From the NCBI RefSeq assembly GCF_001467525.1, contig NZ_LNXS01000001.1, positions 124,001 to 188,000 on the forward strand: DNA of 64,000 nucleotides, written 5' to 3'. Positions within the stretch are counted from its first letter, which is position 1, and the number at the start of each line of letters is the position of its first letter. The stretch is from Legionella anisa. Lineage in GTDB: Bacteria; Pseudomonadota; Gammaproteobacteria; Legionellales; Legionellaceae. The notes below the pieces were generated by a model that saw only the letters and a program-made list of their open reading frames with translations, searched no databases and had not been told where the DNA came from. A program made the translations under genes and the position numbers. Positions 29,688 through 39,705 of this stretch are shown here, in pieces.

Positions 29688-30386
29688 TTATGAATGTTGC
29701 AACATTTTAATTTGCTCAATTAGTTGATCGTATCCTGCTTCAACATTGATATAATCACTTTTTGCCAAATAAACAGATAATGATCCATCATCTGTTGCAG
29801 AAGGTTTTTGTAAAACGCCATTATAACCTTGGCTTTTTAAACGAAGAAAATCATTGATTTTGGTAACGAGATAAAAATTACGAAAATAATTATCAGGAAC
29901 CATATGAATTGCCTGAGCATCATTTTCTAACGATTTTCCTGGCAAATAATCTTTAAGTGAGTAGGTTGAATTGTTATGAACAGCAACTACTTTACCTTTG
30001 GGGAGTAACTGTTTAATTTTACGTGCCAACTTATTTACTTCTTGATGTGCCCGAGGAGTATATGGTCCAAACTGCGAAAGTGTTTTTTTAATTCCAATAT
30101 CTGTAAAAATGCGGTTCGGATCAAACTCATAACGCTGATTATTTAAATGAAATACTATGTTGCGACCACCGGAGTGTACTAAAGTAATAAGGCTCCCCCC
30201 ATCTTTTTGAATCACAGCCTGTGCTGCTTTTAAAGCTGTTTGTTCATTATGATGCACATGAACATAGGTTTTGCCTCTACCTATTGTGTGCTTAATCTCT
30301 ACTTTCTCATCACCAACCATAACAATATGATTCATCGCGTATGCAAACTGACAGAAAAAAAGTGAAACTAAGAGTGTGGATTTCAT
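29688..30386 (-). CDS. Exported hypothetical protein upstream of icd
   Basis: The 232-residue product starts with a short signal peptide (MKSTLLVSLFFCQFAYA). The mature part has regions such as ALVHSGGRNIVFHL-like and VVAVHNNSTYSLKDYLPG that look like a compact alpha/beta enzyme, but I cannot name the family. It lacks cysteines after the signal. The ATG at 30386 has GGTGA upstream; a second ATG at 30401 has no site. It lies 98 bases before icd on the same strand. Periplasmic or secreted location is inferred from the signal peptide only. Confidence 0.65.
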   Translation of the reverse strand: MKSTLLVSLFFCQFAYAMNHIVMVGDEKVEIKHTIGRGKTYVHVHHNEQTALKAAQAVIQKDGGSLITLVHSGGRNIVFHLNNQRYEFDPNRIFTDIGIKKTLSQFGPYTPRAHQEVNKLARKIKQLLPKGKVVAVHNNSTYSLKDYLPGKSLENDAQAIHMVPDNYFRNFYLVTKINDFLRLKSQGYNGVLQKPSATDDGSLSVYLAKSDYINVEAGYDQLIEQIKMLQHS

Positions 30387-30529
30387 AAAAATTTTCACCA
30401 TAAAGTATAATTTTTGCGTTATTGTATAAGAATTGACCTACAAAAACAATCAATTGTATTGAGGAATTGCTCATCATGTAGAAAGCTCCTACTATAAGCG
30501 CACTCAAACTCTTTTTTATATCATATTTA

Positions 30530-31111
30530 ATGCCAGAAATTATACTTTTCAATAAACCTTATGGGATCGTCACTCAATTCTCTGGTGAGAACCCCGAACA
30601 CACATTGGCTGCTTTTATTAAAAAACCCGATTTTTATGCTGCAGGACGATTGGATAAAAACAGTGAAGGATTGTTATTATTAACTAATAATGGCGCTTTG
30701 CAGCATCATCTAACTCATCCCAAATTTAATAAAAAGAAGTATTATTGGGTACAGGTGGAAGGAATACCTACTGAAACAGATTTAGAGCCTCTTAAAAAAG
30801 GTTTGGTTCTTAAAGACATTACCTTTTTGCCAGCAGAAGCCAGACTTATTGATGAACCCCAATTATGGCCGCGTAATCCGCCAATTCGTTTCCGCCAAAA
30901 TATCCCTACCAGTTGGCTGGAAATAGTTTTAAAAGAAGGAAAAAACCATCAGGTACGAAAAATGACTGCAGCAATTGGATTCCCCACTTTAAGGTTGGTA
31001 CGACATCAAATTGGTAACTGGAAATTAGAGAATTTACAACCTGGTGAATATCGAGTCATACATCACCCCTTCAATGATCATTCTATAACTCGGAAAAAAG
31101 AAATTAGATAA
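30530..31111 (+). CDS. rluE: 23S rRNA pseudouridine synthase, RluE-type
   Basis: A member of the RsuA/RluB/E/F family that converts a uridine of 23S rRNA to pseudouridine. The catalytic Asp is in GRLDKNSEGLLLLTN near residue 43. KKYYWVQVEG and EGKNHQVRKMTAAIGFPTLRLVR are family blocks. The protein has 193 residues and lacks the N-terminal S4 domain found in RsuA and RluB, which favours RluE. The N terminus reads directly into the LFNKPYG motif. It is isolated, divergent from the exported gene ending at 29688. Confidence 0.9.
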   Translation: MPEIILFNKPYGIVTQFSGENPEHTLAAFIKKPDFYAAGRLDKNSEGLLLLTNNGALQHHLTHPKFNKKKYYWVQVEGIPTETDLEPLKKGLVLKDITFLPAEARLIDEPQLWPRNPPIRFRQNIPTSWLEIVLKEGKNHQVRKMTAAIGFPTLRLVRHQIGNWKLENLQPGEYRVIHHPFNDHSITRKKEIR

Positions 31112-31189
31112 TGTTTAAAAAAGATTCTGGGTGCAGTGCAGCGAAACACCCGGTACGAATAAACAGCCTAGTAGCGCAACTGCTTGTAG

Positions 31190-31208
31190 CTGTCTCTTGA
31201 TCAAATCT
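31190..31208. mobile_element. Solo terminal sequence resembling the IS50/Tn5 inside end
   Basis: CTGTCTCTTGATCAAATCT matches the Tn5 inside-end sequence, as I remember it, at 18 of 19 positions. No transposase frame and no partner end are found nearby, so this would be a remnant of an IS4-family (IS50 group) element or a non-autonomous derivative. Confidence 0.5.
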
Positions 31209-31211
31209 CTG

Positions 31212-31244
31212 TCTACGCCCTGCGGCTTTTCCGCGGGGCGTAGA
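31212..31244. repeat. 14-bp GC-rich hairpin
   Basis: TCTACGCCCTGCGG pairs with CCGCGGGGCGTAGA through 14 positions (one T-G) with a CTTTT loop. A T-run appears some 20 bases later. It starts three bases after the IS50-like end and may be part of the same inserted piece or a terminator for rluE. Confidence 0.5.
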
Positions 31245-31571
31245 AATAGAGCTGAACCTTTTTTCAGGGATGTATAGAAGATTCGCTGTAAGCAGCTCAG
31301 TTATGCTTGCTGTATCTTTTCCAAAGTTAGATAAAATTTAAATACCTGCAAGACACTCTCTTCTGTCGCGCTTCATTATCAATAACTTCCGATTAATTTG
31401 CTCTCAGAGTTATAAATCAATGTCAATAGGTGAATTTCACCGATGTAACTTTATGCATATACAAATACAATTTGTTTCTCATTTAATCAACTAGGAAGAA
31501 TATTTATAAATAAGTCCATTAAAAGGCATTTATAAATTTCAGCCATTTTTTAAAAAAACCGGAGAAAATAT

Positions 31572-32234
31572 ATGACTATAGAAGTTACTGTTAAACTTGA
31601 TGATAACAAAATAAGAGTTTATTTAAATAGTAATGATGCAACAATAGAAGCGATTGGAGATCATTTAAAAAATCAAGGCTATAATAACATTGCTTCAGTA
31701 AAAGCGGTGGAAGAAAAAACACATGCGAAGAAGTGTCAGGGCTATTCTTTAACCCCTTACTCTCTTGCTTATAATGTCATTGGAAAAGAAGCTATGCAAA
31801 TTGAGGCCTGGTTCAATATAGGAAGACATTATACAGATGAAACTTTGTCTGCAGCTATTGATACTTTAATAGCACCTGTATTACCTACTGTTATCGAAGA
31901 TACAATTCTTCCTGCACCCAATATGCACGTGAAAGACTTGAAGTCTCGAGTATATGTTACTGTCTTTGAAGAACAAAATGCATCATTAGGAGATGTTTTA
32001 AAGTTAGTTGGTAATTTGGAATCATGCGTGCAGGCTGTGAGGAAACAAGCCGGGCTTAAAGGCGATAAGATCGCAAGCGACGTGGTTATAGCATTTGATG
32101 ATAAAGTAAAACCTGCACATCATGCAAAAGGCTTGTCTGTATTTGGCTTAATGCCTGCTCCACAAAATAGTAATGGACCCGTATCTAATGGAGTAAGCTA
32201 TTATCCTTCTCAAAGTTCTTCAGCAGGTATATAG
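31572..32234 (+). CDS. Hypothetical protein of 220 residues
   Basis: I do not recognise this protein. It has no signal peptide or membrane segment. Residues 1-45 look like a beta-alpha fold (VTVKLDDNKIRVYL, then a helix). A similar strand-helix pattern recurs near 125-165 (RVYVTVFEEQNASLGDVLKLV), so it may be a duplicated domain. The last 30 residues are Ser/Pro/Asn-rich and disordered. GGAGAAAATAT precedes the ATG. It is flanked by insertion debris upstream and a small palindrome downstream, and lies alone. It could be a secreted effector or an accessory gene, but nothing in the sequence proves it. Confidence 0.65.
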   Translation: MTIEVTVKLDDNKIRVYLNSNDATIEAIGDHLKNQGYNNIASVKAVEEKTHAKKCQGYSLTPYSLAYNVIGKEAMQIEAWFNIGRHYTDETLSAAIDTLIAPVLPTVIEDTILPAPNMHVKDLKSRVYVTVFEEQNASLGDVLKLVGNLESCVQAVRKQAGLKGDKIASDVVIAFDDKVKPAHHAKGLSVFGLMPAPQNSNGPVSNGVSYYPSQSSSAGI

Positions 32235-32248
32235 TTTACTTCCAGTAA

Positions 32249-32276
32249 GTAGCCTTGTTGCAAGCAACCAGGCTAC
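32249..32276. repeat. Short GTAGCCT palindrome
   Basis: GTAGCCTTGTTGC and its near reverse complement GCAACCAGGCTAC form a compact hairpin between the gene ending at 32234 (+) and mreD (-). A further degenerate CCAGGCTA lies near 32300. It is a variant of repeat family 1 with the CTTG core seen again near 53628. Confidence 0.6.
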
Positions 32277-32326
32277 AAATTCTGGGTTATGCTTCATCTC
32301 AATCCAGGCTAGGATTTCTGCACTTT

Positions 32327-32805
32327 TCAACGATAAACCAAACGTTTCAACAAAGTACCTTCTCCAAGCAGGCGAATCCATGGCCAGATAAACATACCTA
32401 CCAAAGCGCTGGCTGCGGGTGCAAACACGCTGTAATTGAATCCGAGCAGAGCAGCAATTAAAGAAATAATCGATTGATATAAAAGACAGAAGAATCCAAT
32501 TAAAAAGATTTGTTGCATCATAGAAAAAAATTGAAATCGTCTTGATTTGCTGGAGGCAATCCAAGTGACTAAAAGCAAAGCAAAGGAATGTTCTCCTATT
32601 ACTGTCGCAAGTAATACATCCAATAATAATCCCACAAACATTAATGTAGTCAGTCTGAAGTTGCCTGGTAAAAAATATTCGATATAAAGCACAAGCAATA
32701 ATATCCAAGGGGGACGAAATACTGAGATTAACTCAGGCATGGGTAATATAGATAAAAGAAGAGCCACAATAAAACCCAGGCACAAACGTACGCGAAGATT
32801 TTTTA

Positions 32806-32809
<4 letters not shown>
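32327..32809 (-). CDS. mreD: Rod shape-determining protein MreD
   Basis: A small polytopic inner-membrane protein (160 residues, about five hydrophobic segments) of the elongasome, linking MreB-MreC to wall synthesis. Typical features are the N-terminal LCLGFIVALLLSILPMP and a region reading PPWILLLVLYIEYFLP, similar to the usual RPDW-x-x-L-x-x-x-Y-W. Its start overlaps the end of mreC by 4 bases. Sequence conservation is low, so order mreB-mreC-mreD is the main support. Confidence 0.92.
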
Positions 32810-35058
<2,249 letters not shown>

Positions 35059-37269
35059 ATGCCTAGTTTAAAAGCAAATGAACTATCACAATGGACCGAT
35101 GGCGATGCGGATCTCTTGTCAAAACTTCTTTTGTATCTGTTTCTTTTTACGAAAACAGCAACTAATAAAGGGAAGGATACTAATTCCGCTTATCAAAAAG
35201 TAGAAGAAAATATTCGTAATTTTATAAGTGTACGCGGTGATGATCGACTTCATATTCCTGTATTAAACAGAGCATCCATTGATGCTTCCGCCATGTTAGG
35301 GGCATATTTACGTCAGCATATGGTATTAAAAGGAAAACCCATTGTTGAATTAAGTGAGGAACAAATCCAAGCAGTACATGATTTTGTAAAACCACTAATC
35401 CCAGAAGAATTTACACCAAAAAAATTTTTTGACAGTCTAGAAGGTTCTCCAGCCCAAAAACATGTAACCATATTAAAACTTCTAATATTTAAAGGCATTT
35501 CTACTGAAGATCAAAAGGCGATGTTCAAGCCTAAGTATGCTGAAAAAATAGATGATCTTCTGGATTCAATCCTTAAGCTGGTTGAATTTATGCGAACTCC
35601 TTTTAGCGTTTTAGATTTAGAGGAGATGGCTTCTAAAGCTGCAGCAAAACAATTAGGAAAAGAGCAAGCGTCAACCTCTGGAATAGACTTACAATGGGCC
35701 TCATTGTACAACGCTATTAATCGATGTTTACAAGATATTGTCACTTTAAAAAAGGGTAAAATAGGAAAAGCAGAAGAGCTTCTTGATCAAATAAAACAAT
35801 TCCTAGGTACATGTCAAAAATGCTTTGGAGTAGCCAACGCCGGTTATAAAATAAAAAAAGAAGTTCTTTCAGAAGTCCAAAAACAAGAAAGCGAACAGAT
35901 TGAAGCCCTTAAAATACTCGGTTTTCCGGAAGGGAACCCAGTGAAAGTCACCCGCTATATCAGTGATTTTAGACAAAGTCTTATGGGAAACGATCCTGAA
36001 AAAAATGAAGCGATAAAAACCATGACGCTGACGCAACTTATCAATACTTATGCAGCTCAATGGCAAGCCGCTTTAAACAAGATAAAAAACGAATTAGCTT
36101 TATCTAAAGAAGAATTACAAAAGACAAAAAATACCTTACAACAAAAAGAGTCTGCTTTAGCTGAGTCCGATATACAGCTACAAAGTGTTCGGCAAAAATA
36201 TGAAACGCTAATACGTGAATCCTCTGAAACGAATATAAAACTTCAACAACAACGCTTAGAACTTGAGCGATTAAAAACAGTCGAATCCACCTCAACAGAG
36301 ACAATCACGAAACTAGAGAAAGAAATAGAAAAAACTCGGAGGGATGCGCAACAAAAAAATACCGCTTTAGTGCAGTTGGAAGAGCAATTGCAGGTTGTCA
36401 AAAAGGAAACTGAAGAGTTAAAAAGCAAACTAAGTTCTGCAAAAAAACACGGACAAACTATTCTTGAACTGCAAAAGCAATTAACAGCCTTACAAAAAGA
36501 TAATGAGTTATTGCATCAGCAACTCGAAGCAGAGAAACAAACTACTAAACCCATGAGTGAAGTAACATCTGAAGTGTCTCAGCTTAAATCTCGGTTAGAG
36601 TCTTTGCGACAAAGATCTCCCGAAGTAGAGAAACAAGCCAAGACTTCATCGAGTGATGTTCAGTCCGAAGTATCTCTGCTTCGTTCTCAGTTAGAATTGT
36701 TACGACTCGAAAATAAAAAACTTAAAGAAGAGTTACGCAATGCAAAACCACCCTTGCCTATAGTAGAACCTAAATTGCCTGGTTTCGATATAAAAGCTGG
36801 TTTATTAGTCGCTCTTGGAGCACTACGTTTAAATCAAGAAGATACGATCAGGATGAGAAATAAAATAATTACAAGCCAAAAGGATACAGAGCTAGCAGAA
36901 GTTAACACTGAAATTATGCGTTTGCAGAAGATTAATGAATTTATTGAAGATATCAATAAAGGAATTTTGGATCGCGCTGGATTTTTCTCTTCTGATCCCC
37001 ATAAGAAAACGAAAGCAATTGAAACCGCTTTCCAAGAGTTGTCTGTTGATGATAAATATAGAATAGCTACTTTATCTGAAGAAAACATCGATGAGGAATT
37101 AAAAAAGGACAATGAAGAAGAAAGTGATATCGGAAAATTCCTTAAAGCCATTCATCATAAAAGAGGGTTTATCGCGATTCATCAAGCAACAAGTTTTACC
37201 TTCTTTAAGAGCAATATTGGCAATCTAGATCAGGAGCTAAAACAAATTAAATCTACTCTAAAAATTTGA
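35059..37269 (+). CDS. Large coiled-coil protein, candidate secreted effector
   Basis: A 736-residue protein without signal peptide. Residues 1-330 are helical and globular-looking; about 335-565 form a long coiled coil rich in Glu, Lys, Gln and Leu, with two similar SEVS-L-(K/R)-S-x-LE-L-R units near 510 and 545; the C-terminal 170 residues form another helical domain with a mildly hydrophobic GLLVALGAL segment. The ATG at 35059 follows GAGG at 12 bases; the ORF has an upstream TTG. Long coiled-coil proteins are common among Legionella Dot/Icm substrates, so an effector role is plausible, but no domain or secretion signal proves it. Confidence 0.72.
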   Translation: MPSLKANELSQWTDGDADLLSKLLLYLFLFTKTATNKGKDTNSAYQKVEENIRNFISVRGDDRLHIPVLNRASIDASAMLGAYLRQHMVLKGKPIVELSEEQIQAVHDFVKPLIPEEFTPKKFFDSLEGSPAQKHVTILKLLIFKGISTEDQKAMFKPKYAEKIDDLLDSILKLVEFMRTPFSVLDLEEMASKAAAKQLGKEQASTSGIDLQWASLYNAINRCLQDIVTLKKGKIGKAEELLDQIKQFLGTCQKCFGVANAGYKIKKEVLSEVQKQESEQIEALKILGFPEGNPVKVTRYISDFRQSLMGNDPEKNEAIKTMTLTQLINTYAAQWQAALNKIKNELALSKEELQKTKNTLQQKESALAESDIQLQSVRQKYETLIRESSETNIKLQQQRLELERLKTVESTSTETITKLEKEIEKTRRDAQQKNTALVQLEEQLQVVKKETEELKSKLSSAKKHGQTILELQKQLTALQKDNELLHQQLEAEKQTTKPMSEVTSEVSQLKSRLESLRQRSPEVEKQAKTSSSDVQSEVSLLRSQLELLRLENKKLKEELRNAKPPLPIVEPKLPGFDIKAGLLVALGALRLNQEDTIRMRNKIITSQKDTELAEVNTEIMRLQKINEFIEDINKGILDRAGFFSSDPHKKTKAIETAFQELSVDDKYRIATLSEENIDEELKKDNEEESDIGKFLKAIHHKRGFIAIHQATSFTFFKSNIGNLDQELKQIKSTLKI

Positions 37270-37278
37270 TTTATTTTT

Positions 37279-37417
37279 AGGGTCTGTTTACATTTCTACT
37301 ATCTTGGAAAATGGCCTGATTTTCGAGTACCAAAGCGCAGCATACATGAGTATGTGAGCATCGGAACGCAGAAAATCAGGCCATTTTGACTCAATCTAGC
37401 GAATAGAAACAGACCCT
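37279..37417. repeat. Palindromic repeat family 2, long nested copy
   Basis: The outer arms AGGGTCTGTTTACATTTC and the right-hand TAGAAACAGACCCT are inverted. Inside them a second pair, AAAATGGCCTGATTTTC near 37308 and GAAAATCAGGCCATTTT near 37370-37387, is perfectly inverted. The core between the inner arms is about 45 bases. It begins 10 bases after the stop of the coiled-coil gene. Confidence 0.8.
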
Positions 37418-37445
37418 GGTGCTCACGCAATAGCGTCAACTTAAA

Positions 37446-37506
37446 CGTAGCCTGGGTGTAGCATAGCGAAACCCGGGGTTCAGTCTTTCAAACCTTCACC
37501 CAGACT
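37446..37506. repeat. Degenerate repeat family 1 copy
   Basis: CGTAGCCTGGGTGTAGCATAG starts a recognisable left arm; the right arm is reduced to TTCACCCAGACTG. It lies directly after the family-2 copy, so two repeat families are stacked between converging genes. Confidence 0.6.
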
Positions 37507-37538
37507 GAAAAAATAAATCCTCTGATTCAGTAGTGTTT

Positions 37539-37868
37539 TTATTCTATTTTATTAACAACAAACACTTGATTCAATTTATCTCGATTCGCAGTCACAAAAT
37601 GTTGTCCTAGGCCTTTCACCTCAGCAAGCTCCTCCAAAGATTTAAAGCCGTGGTGACTTTTTCGATAGGCAATAATTGCTTCCGCTCGTTTTTTCCCTAT
37701 GCCTTTAACTGAGCCGGTAAGCATGGATAAATCAGCGGTATTCAGATCAATTTTATGAATGACTACAGGAGGCTTTATTTTGATCGAACTTTCTTTAGCA
37801 AGGACTGCATGAGCAGATAGAGTAACTGCAGACAATGACAATACAGCAGCAATAAATTTTGCTTTCAT
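37539..37868 (-). CDS. ComEA-like helix-hairpin-helix DNA-binding protein
   Basis: A 109-residue exported protein with a signal peptide (about 1-24) and one ComEA-type double HhH domain: IDLNTADLSMLTGSVKGIGKKRAEAI, quoted as key parts NTAD and GIGKKRAEAI, and the second hairpin VKGLGQHF. In Legionella such periplasmic proteins take part in DNA uptake by pulling DNA through the outer membrane. The size fits the short Gram-negative ComEA. It stands alone, bracketed by repeats. ComEA is likely, although several paralogues of this domain can exist. Confidence 0.85.
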   Translation of the reverse strand: MKAKFIAAVLSLSAVTLSAHAVLAKESSIKIKPPVVIHKIDLNTADLSMLTGSVKGIGKKRAEAIIAYRKSHHGFKSLEELAEVKGLGQHFVTANRDKLNQVFVVNKIE

Positions 37869-38037
37869 AATTTTCTCCTAATTGTTGGACTATATGGCTC
37901 GTTCCAGAGCCGAGCAAAAGTATCCCAAGAATTGAGTATACTGTCGAGTAGTTTTTTAATTTTTTTATCTTATTTCAATGAGTGACAAAAAAGGCGGGGT
38001 TCCATTAATATGTTGGCAATGTGCCAATCATGGATGG

Positions 38038-38057
38038 ATTCCTGCCTTCGCAGGAAT
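38038..38057. repeat. Small ATTCCTGC hairpin repeat
   Basis: ATTCCTGCCTTCGCAGGAAT is an 8-bp perfect stem with a CTTC loop, followed by GACAAC. This type of short dispersed inverted repeat is common in bacterial genomes. Confidence 0.6.
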
Positions 38058-38084
38058 GACAACATCGGCTTTCTGCTTAGTATA

Positions 38085-38141
38085 GTAGCCTGGGTGCAGC
38101 GCAGCGGAACCCGGGTTTCGCTACGCTGCACCCAGGCTACA
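38085..38141. repeat. Compact repeat family 1 palindrome
   Basis: Left and right arms of family 1 are joined at one shared CCCGGG without a spacer. The arms differ at two positions (CGCAGCGGAA against TTCGCTACG), so the hairpin has two mismatches. Confidence 0.8.
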
Positions 38142-38301
38142 ACGCTGGTTACGGTTCTGCAAAATTGGATCAATTGAATATCCTGACCCAACTTAGATGT
38201 ACCTAGTAAATGGATCACCTGCCTGAGCCGGGATGACAACCTTTTAGACATCACTGTAGACTATAGAATACGTATTTTCCTGGATGCCTTATATATTGAC
38301 A

Positions 38302-39705
38302 TTAAGATGCATGATAAAGCACATAAGCCACACTTGCAGTTAGCTTTTTTACCATATCCAGATGCAAGAACTCATTAGGCCCATGTGCATTGGAATGAGG
38401 TCCCAAAACGCCGGTAATCATAAATTGTGCCTCGGGAAATTTCTTTCCTAACATTCCCATAAAAGGAATGGTTCCACCTTCTCCCAAATAGGCAGCGGGC
38501 TTACCATAGTAAGTCATTGATGCCGCATCTGCAGCCTTTTCCAGCCAGGGAGCAAGCTTAGGTGCATTCCATCCAGGCGAGCCATCACCTATCTTAAAAC
38601 TCACTTTAGCATGATAAGGAGTCTCTTTAGTTAATGCATTGTGCATCACTGTTGCAGCAATCTCAGGATCTACCAAAGGGGGTAGCCGCATGGATAATTT
38701 TAATGCCGTTTGTGGCCGCAAAACATTTCCTGCATCCCCTATGGCAGGAAATCCATTGGCCCCAGTAACCGTCAACGCGGGTCTCCAGCTTCGATTCAGA
38801 ATCAATTGCTTTCTATCTATTGTCACTGGTTCAACCCCTTTATGGAACGGAAACTCTGTGTAAACAGAATCCCCTAACACCTGGGCACACTGTTCTGCCT
38901 GGCTTGTTCTTTCTTCAGGAATGTCACAATACAACTCAGGTAATTTCACCTCTCCTGAAACTTCATCTTCAATACGACTAATTAATTGTCGAGCAACTCG
39001 GAAACTGTCAGCAACGATACCACTCGCCGCACCCGAATGAACGCCCTCTTGAATTAGCTCAACCGATAACTCGCCCACTAAATTGCCGCGTAAGGAAGTA
39101 GTCATCCATAATTGCTCGTAATTACCTGCGCCAGAATCAAGACAAATAACTAATTTGGGTTTGCCAATCCTGTCATTTAGCAGTTCAATGTAATAAGGCA
39201 GATCATAACTGCCGCTCTCTTCACATGCTTCAATAATCAAAACACAGCGAGGGAAAGGTAACCCTTGCTTCTGTAATGCGCAAATCGCGGTTAAGGAGGC
39301 ATAGGCGGCATAACCATCATCTGCAGCACCGCGACCATACAAGCAGCCATTTTTTAACACAGGTTTCCATGGATGCAAATCTTCATTCCATCCGGACATT
39401 TCCGGCTGTTTATCAAGATGTCCATACAACAAAACAGTTTCATCAATTACTCCAGGGACTTCAATGAAAATTAATGGAGTACGCCCTTTTAACCGCATAA
39501 TCTCCAGCATCATTCCTTTCGGCGCATGTGCCTTACACCAATTAGCAATATGGGAAACTGCCTGCTCCATAAATCCATGCTCCTGCCATTTAGGATCAAA
39601 ATGGGGTGATTTATTAGGAATTCTTATATAGTCACATAAGCTGGGAATGATTTTCTCTTCCCATTGATGACAAACAAAGTCATACAGCGCTTGCGGATTG
39701 AACAT
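38302..39705 (-). CDS. M20 family metallopeptidase (dipeptidase-like)
   Basis: Zinc-dependent peptidase of 467 residues. Metal motifs include YGHLDKQPE near residue 95, GRGAADDGYA, and EACEESGSYD with the catalytic Glu pair; a C-terminal GPHSNAHGPNEF supplies another His. A dimerisation domain lies between about 200 and 320. The ATG at 39705 follows GAGGAGC. It overlaps the upstream MurG-like gene by 26 bases and ends a four-gene unit. The substrate (dipeptides, or a wall peptide suggested by its neighbour) is uncertain. Confidence 0.88.
   Translation of the reverse strand: MFNPQALYDFVCHQWEEKIIPSLCDYIRIPNKSPHFDPKWQEHGFMEQAVSHIANWCKAHAPKGMMLEIMRLKGRTPLIFIEVPGVIDETVLLYGHLDKQPEMSGWNEDLHPWKPVLKNGCLYGRGAADDGYAAYASLTAICALQKQGLPFPRCVLIIEACEESGSYDLPYYIELLNDRIGKPKLVICLDSGAGNYEQLWMTTSLRGNLVGELSVELIQEGVHSGAASGIVADSFRVARQLISRIEDEVSGEVKLPELYCDIPEERTSQAEQCAQVLGDSVYTEFPFHKGVEPVTIDRKQLILNRSWRPALTVTGANGFPAIGDAGNVLRPQTALKLSMRLPPLVDPEIAATVMHNALTKETPYHAKVSFKIGDGSPGWNAPKLAPWLEKAADAASMTYYGKPAAYLGEGGTIPFMGMLGKKFPEAQFMITGVLGPHSNAHGPNEFLHLDMVKKLTASVAYVLYHAS

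Larger units (their letters stand above)
31112..31571. other. 460-base gene-free stretch with repeat debris
   Basis: The start holds a degenerate family-1 arm (TGGGTGCAGTGCAGCGAAAC near 31131-31150), then an IS50-type end (31190-31208) and a GC-rich hairpin (31212-31244). The remaining 300 bases are AT-rich, without a convincing ORF, and lead to the ribosome binding site of the gene at 31572. It looks like a graveyard of small mobile elements plus a long upstream region. Confidence 0.6.
37869..38301. other. 433-base gene-free stretch with three repeat elements
   Basis: It contains the upstream region of the ComEA-like gene, a small hairpin (38038-38057), a compact family-1 palindrome (38085-38141), and a second TGCCTGAGCCGGGATGACAAC segment near 38219. 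An open frame across the region on the minus strand is made of these repeats and was not called. Confidence 0.6.

Noticed and set aside
32220-32708. Minus-strand ORF of 162 codons overlapping mreD
   Set aside because: It overlaps the real mreD frame, which has membrane-protein composition and correct overlap with mreC.
37970-38254. Minus-strand ORF of 94 codons
   Set aside because: Almost all of it is made of dispersed repeats (family-1 palindrome and the ATTCCTGC hairpin), with no ribosome binding site or protein features.
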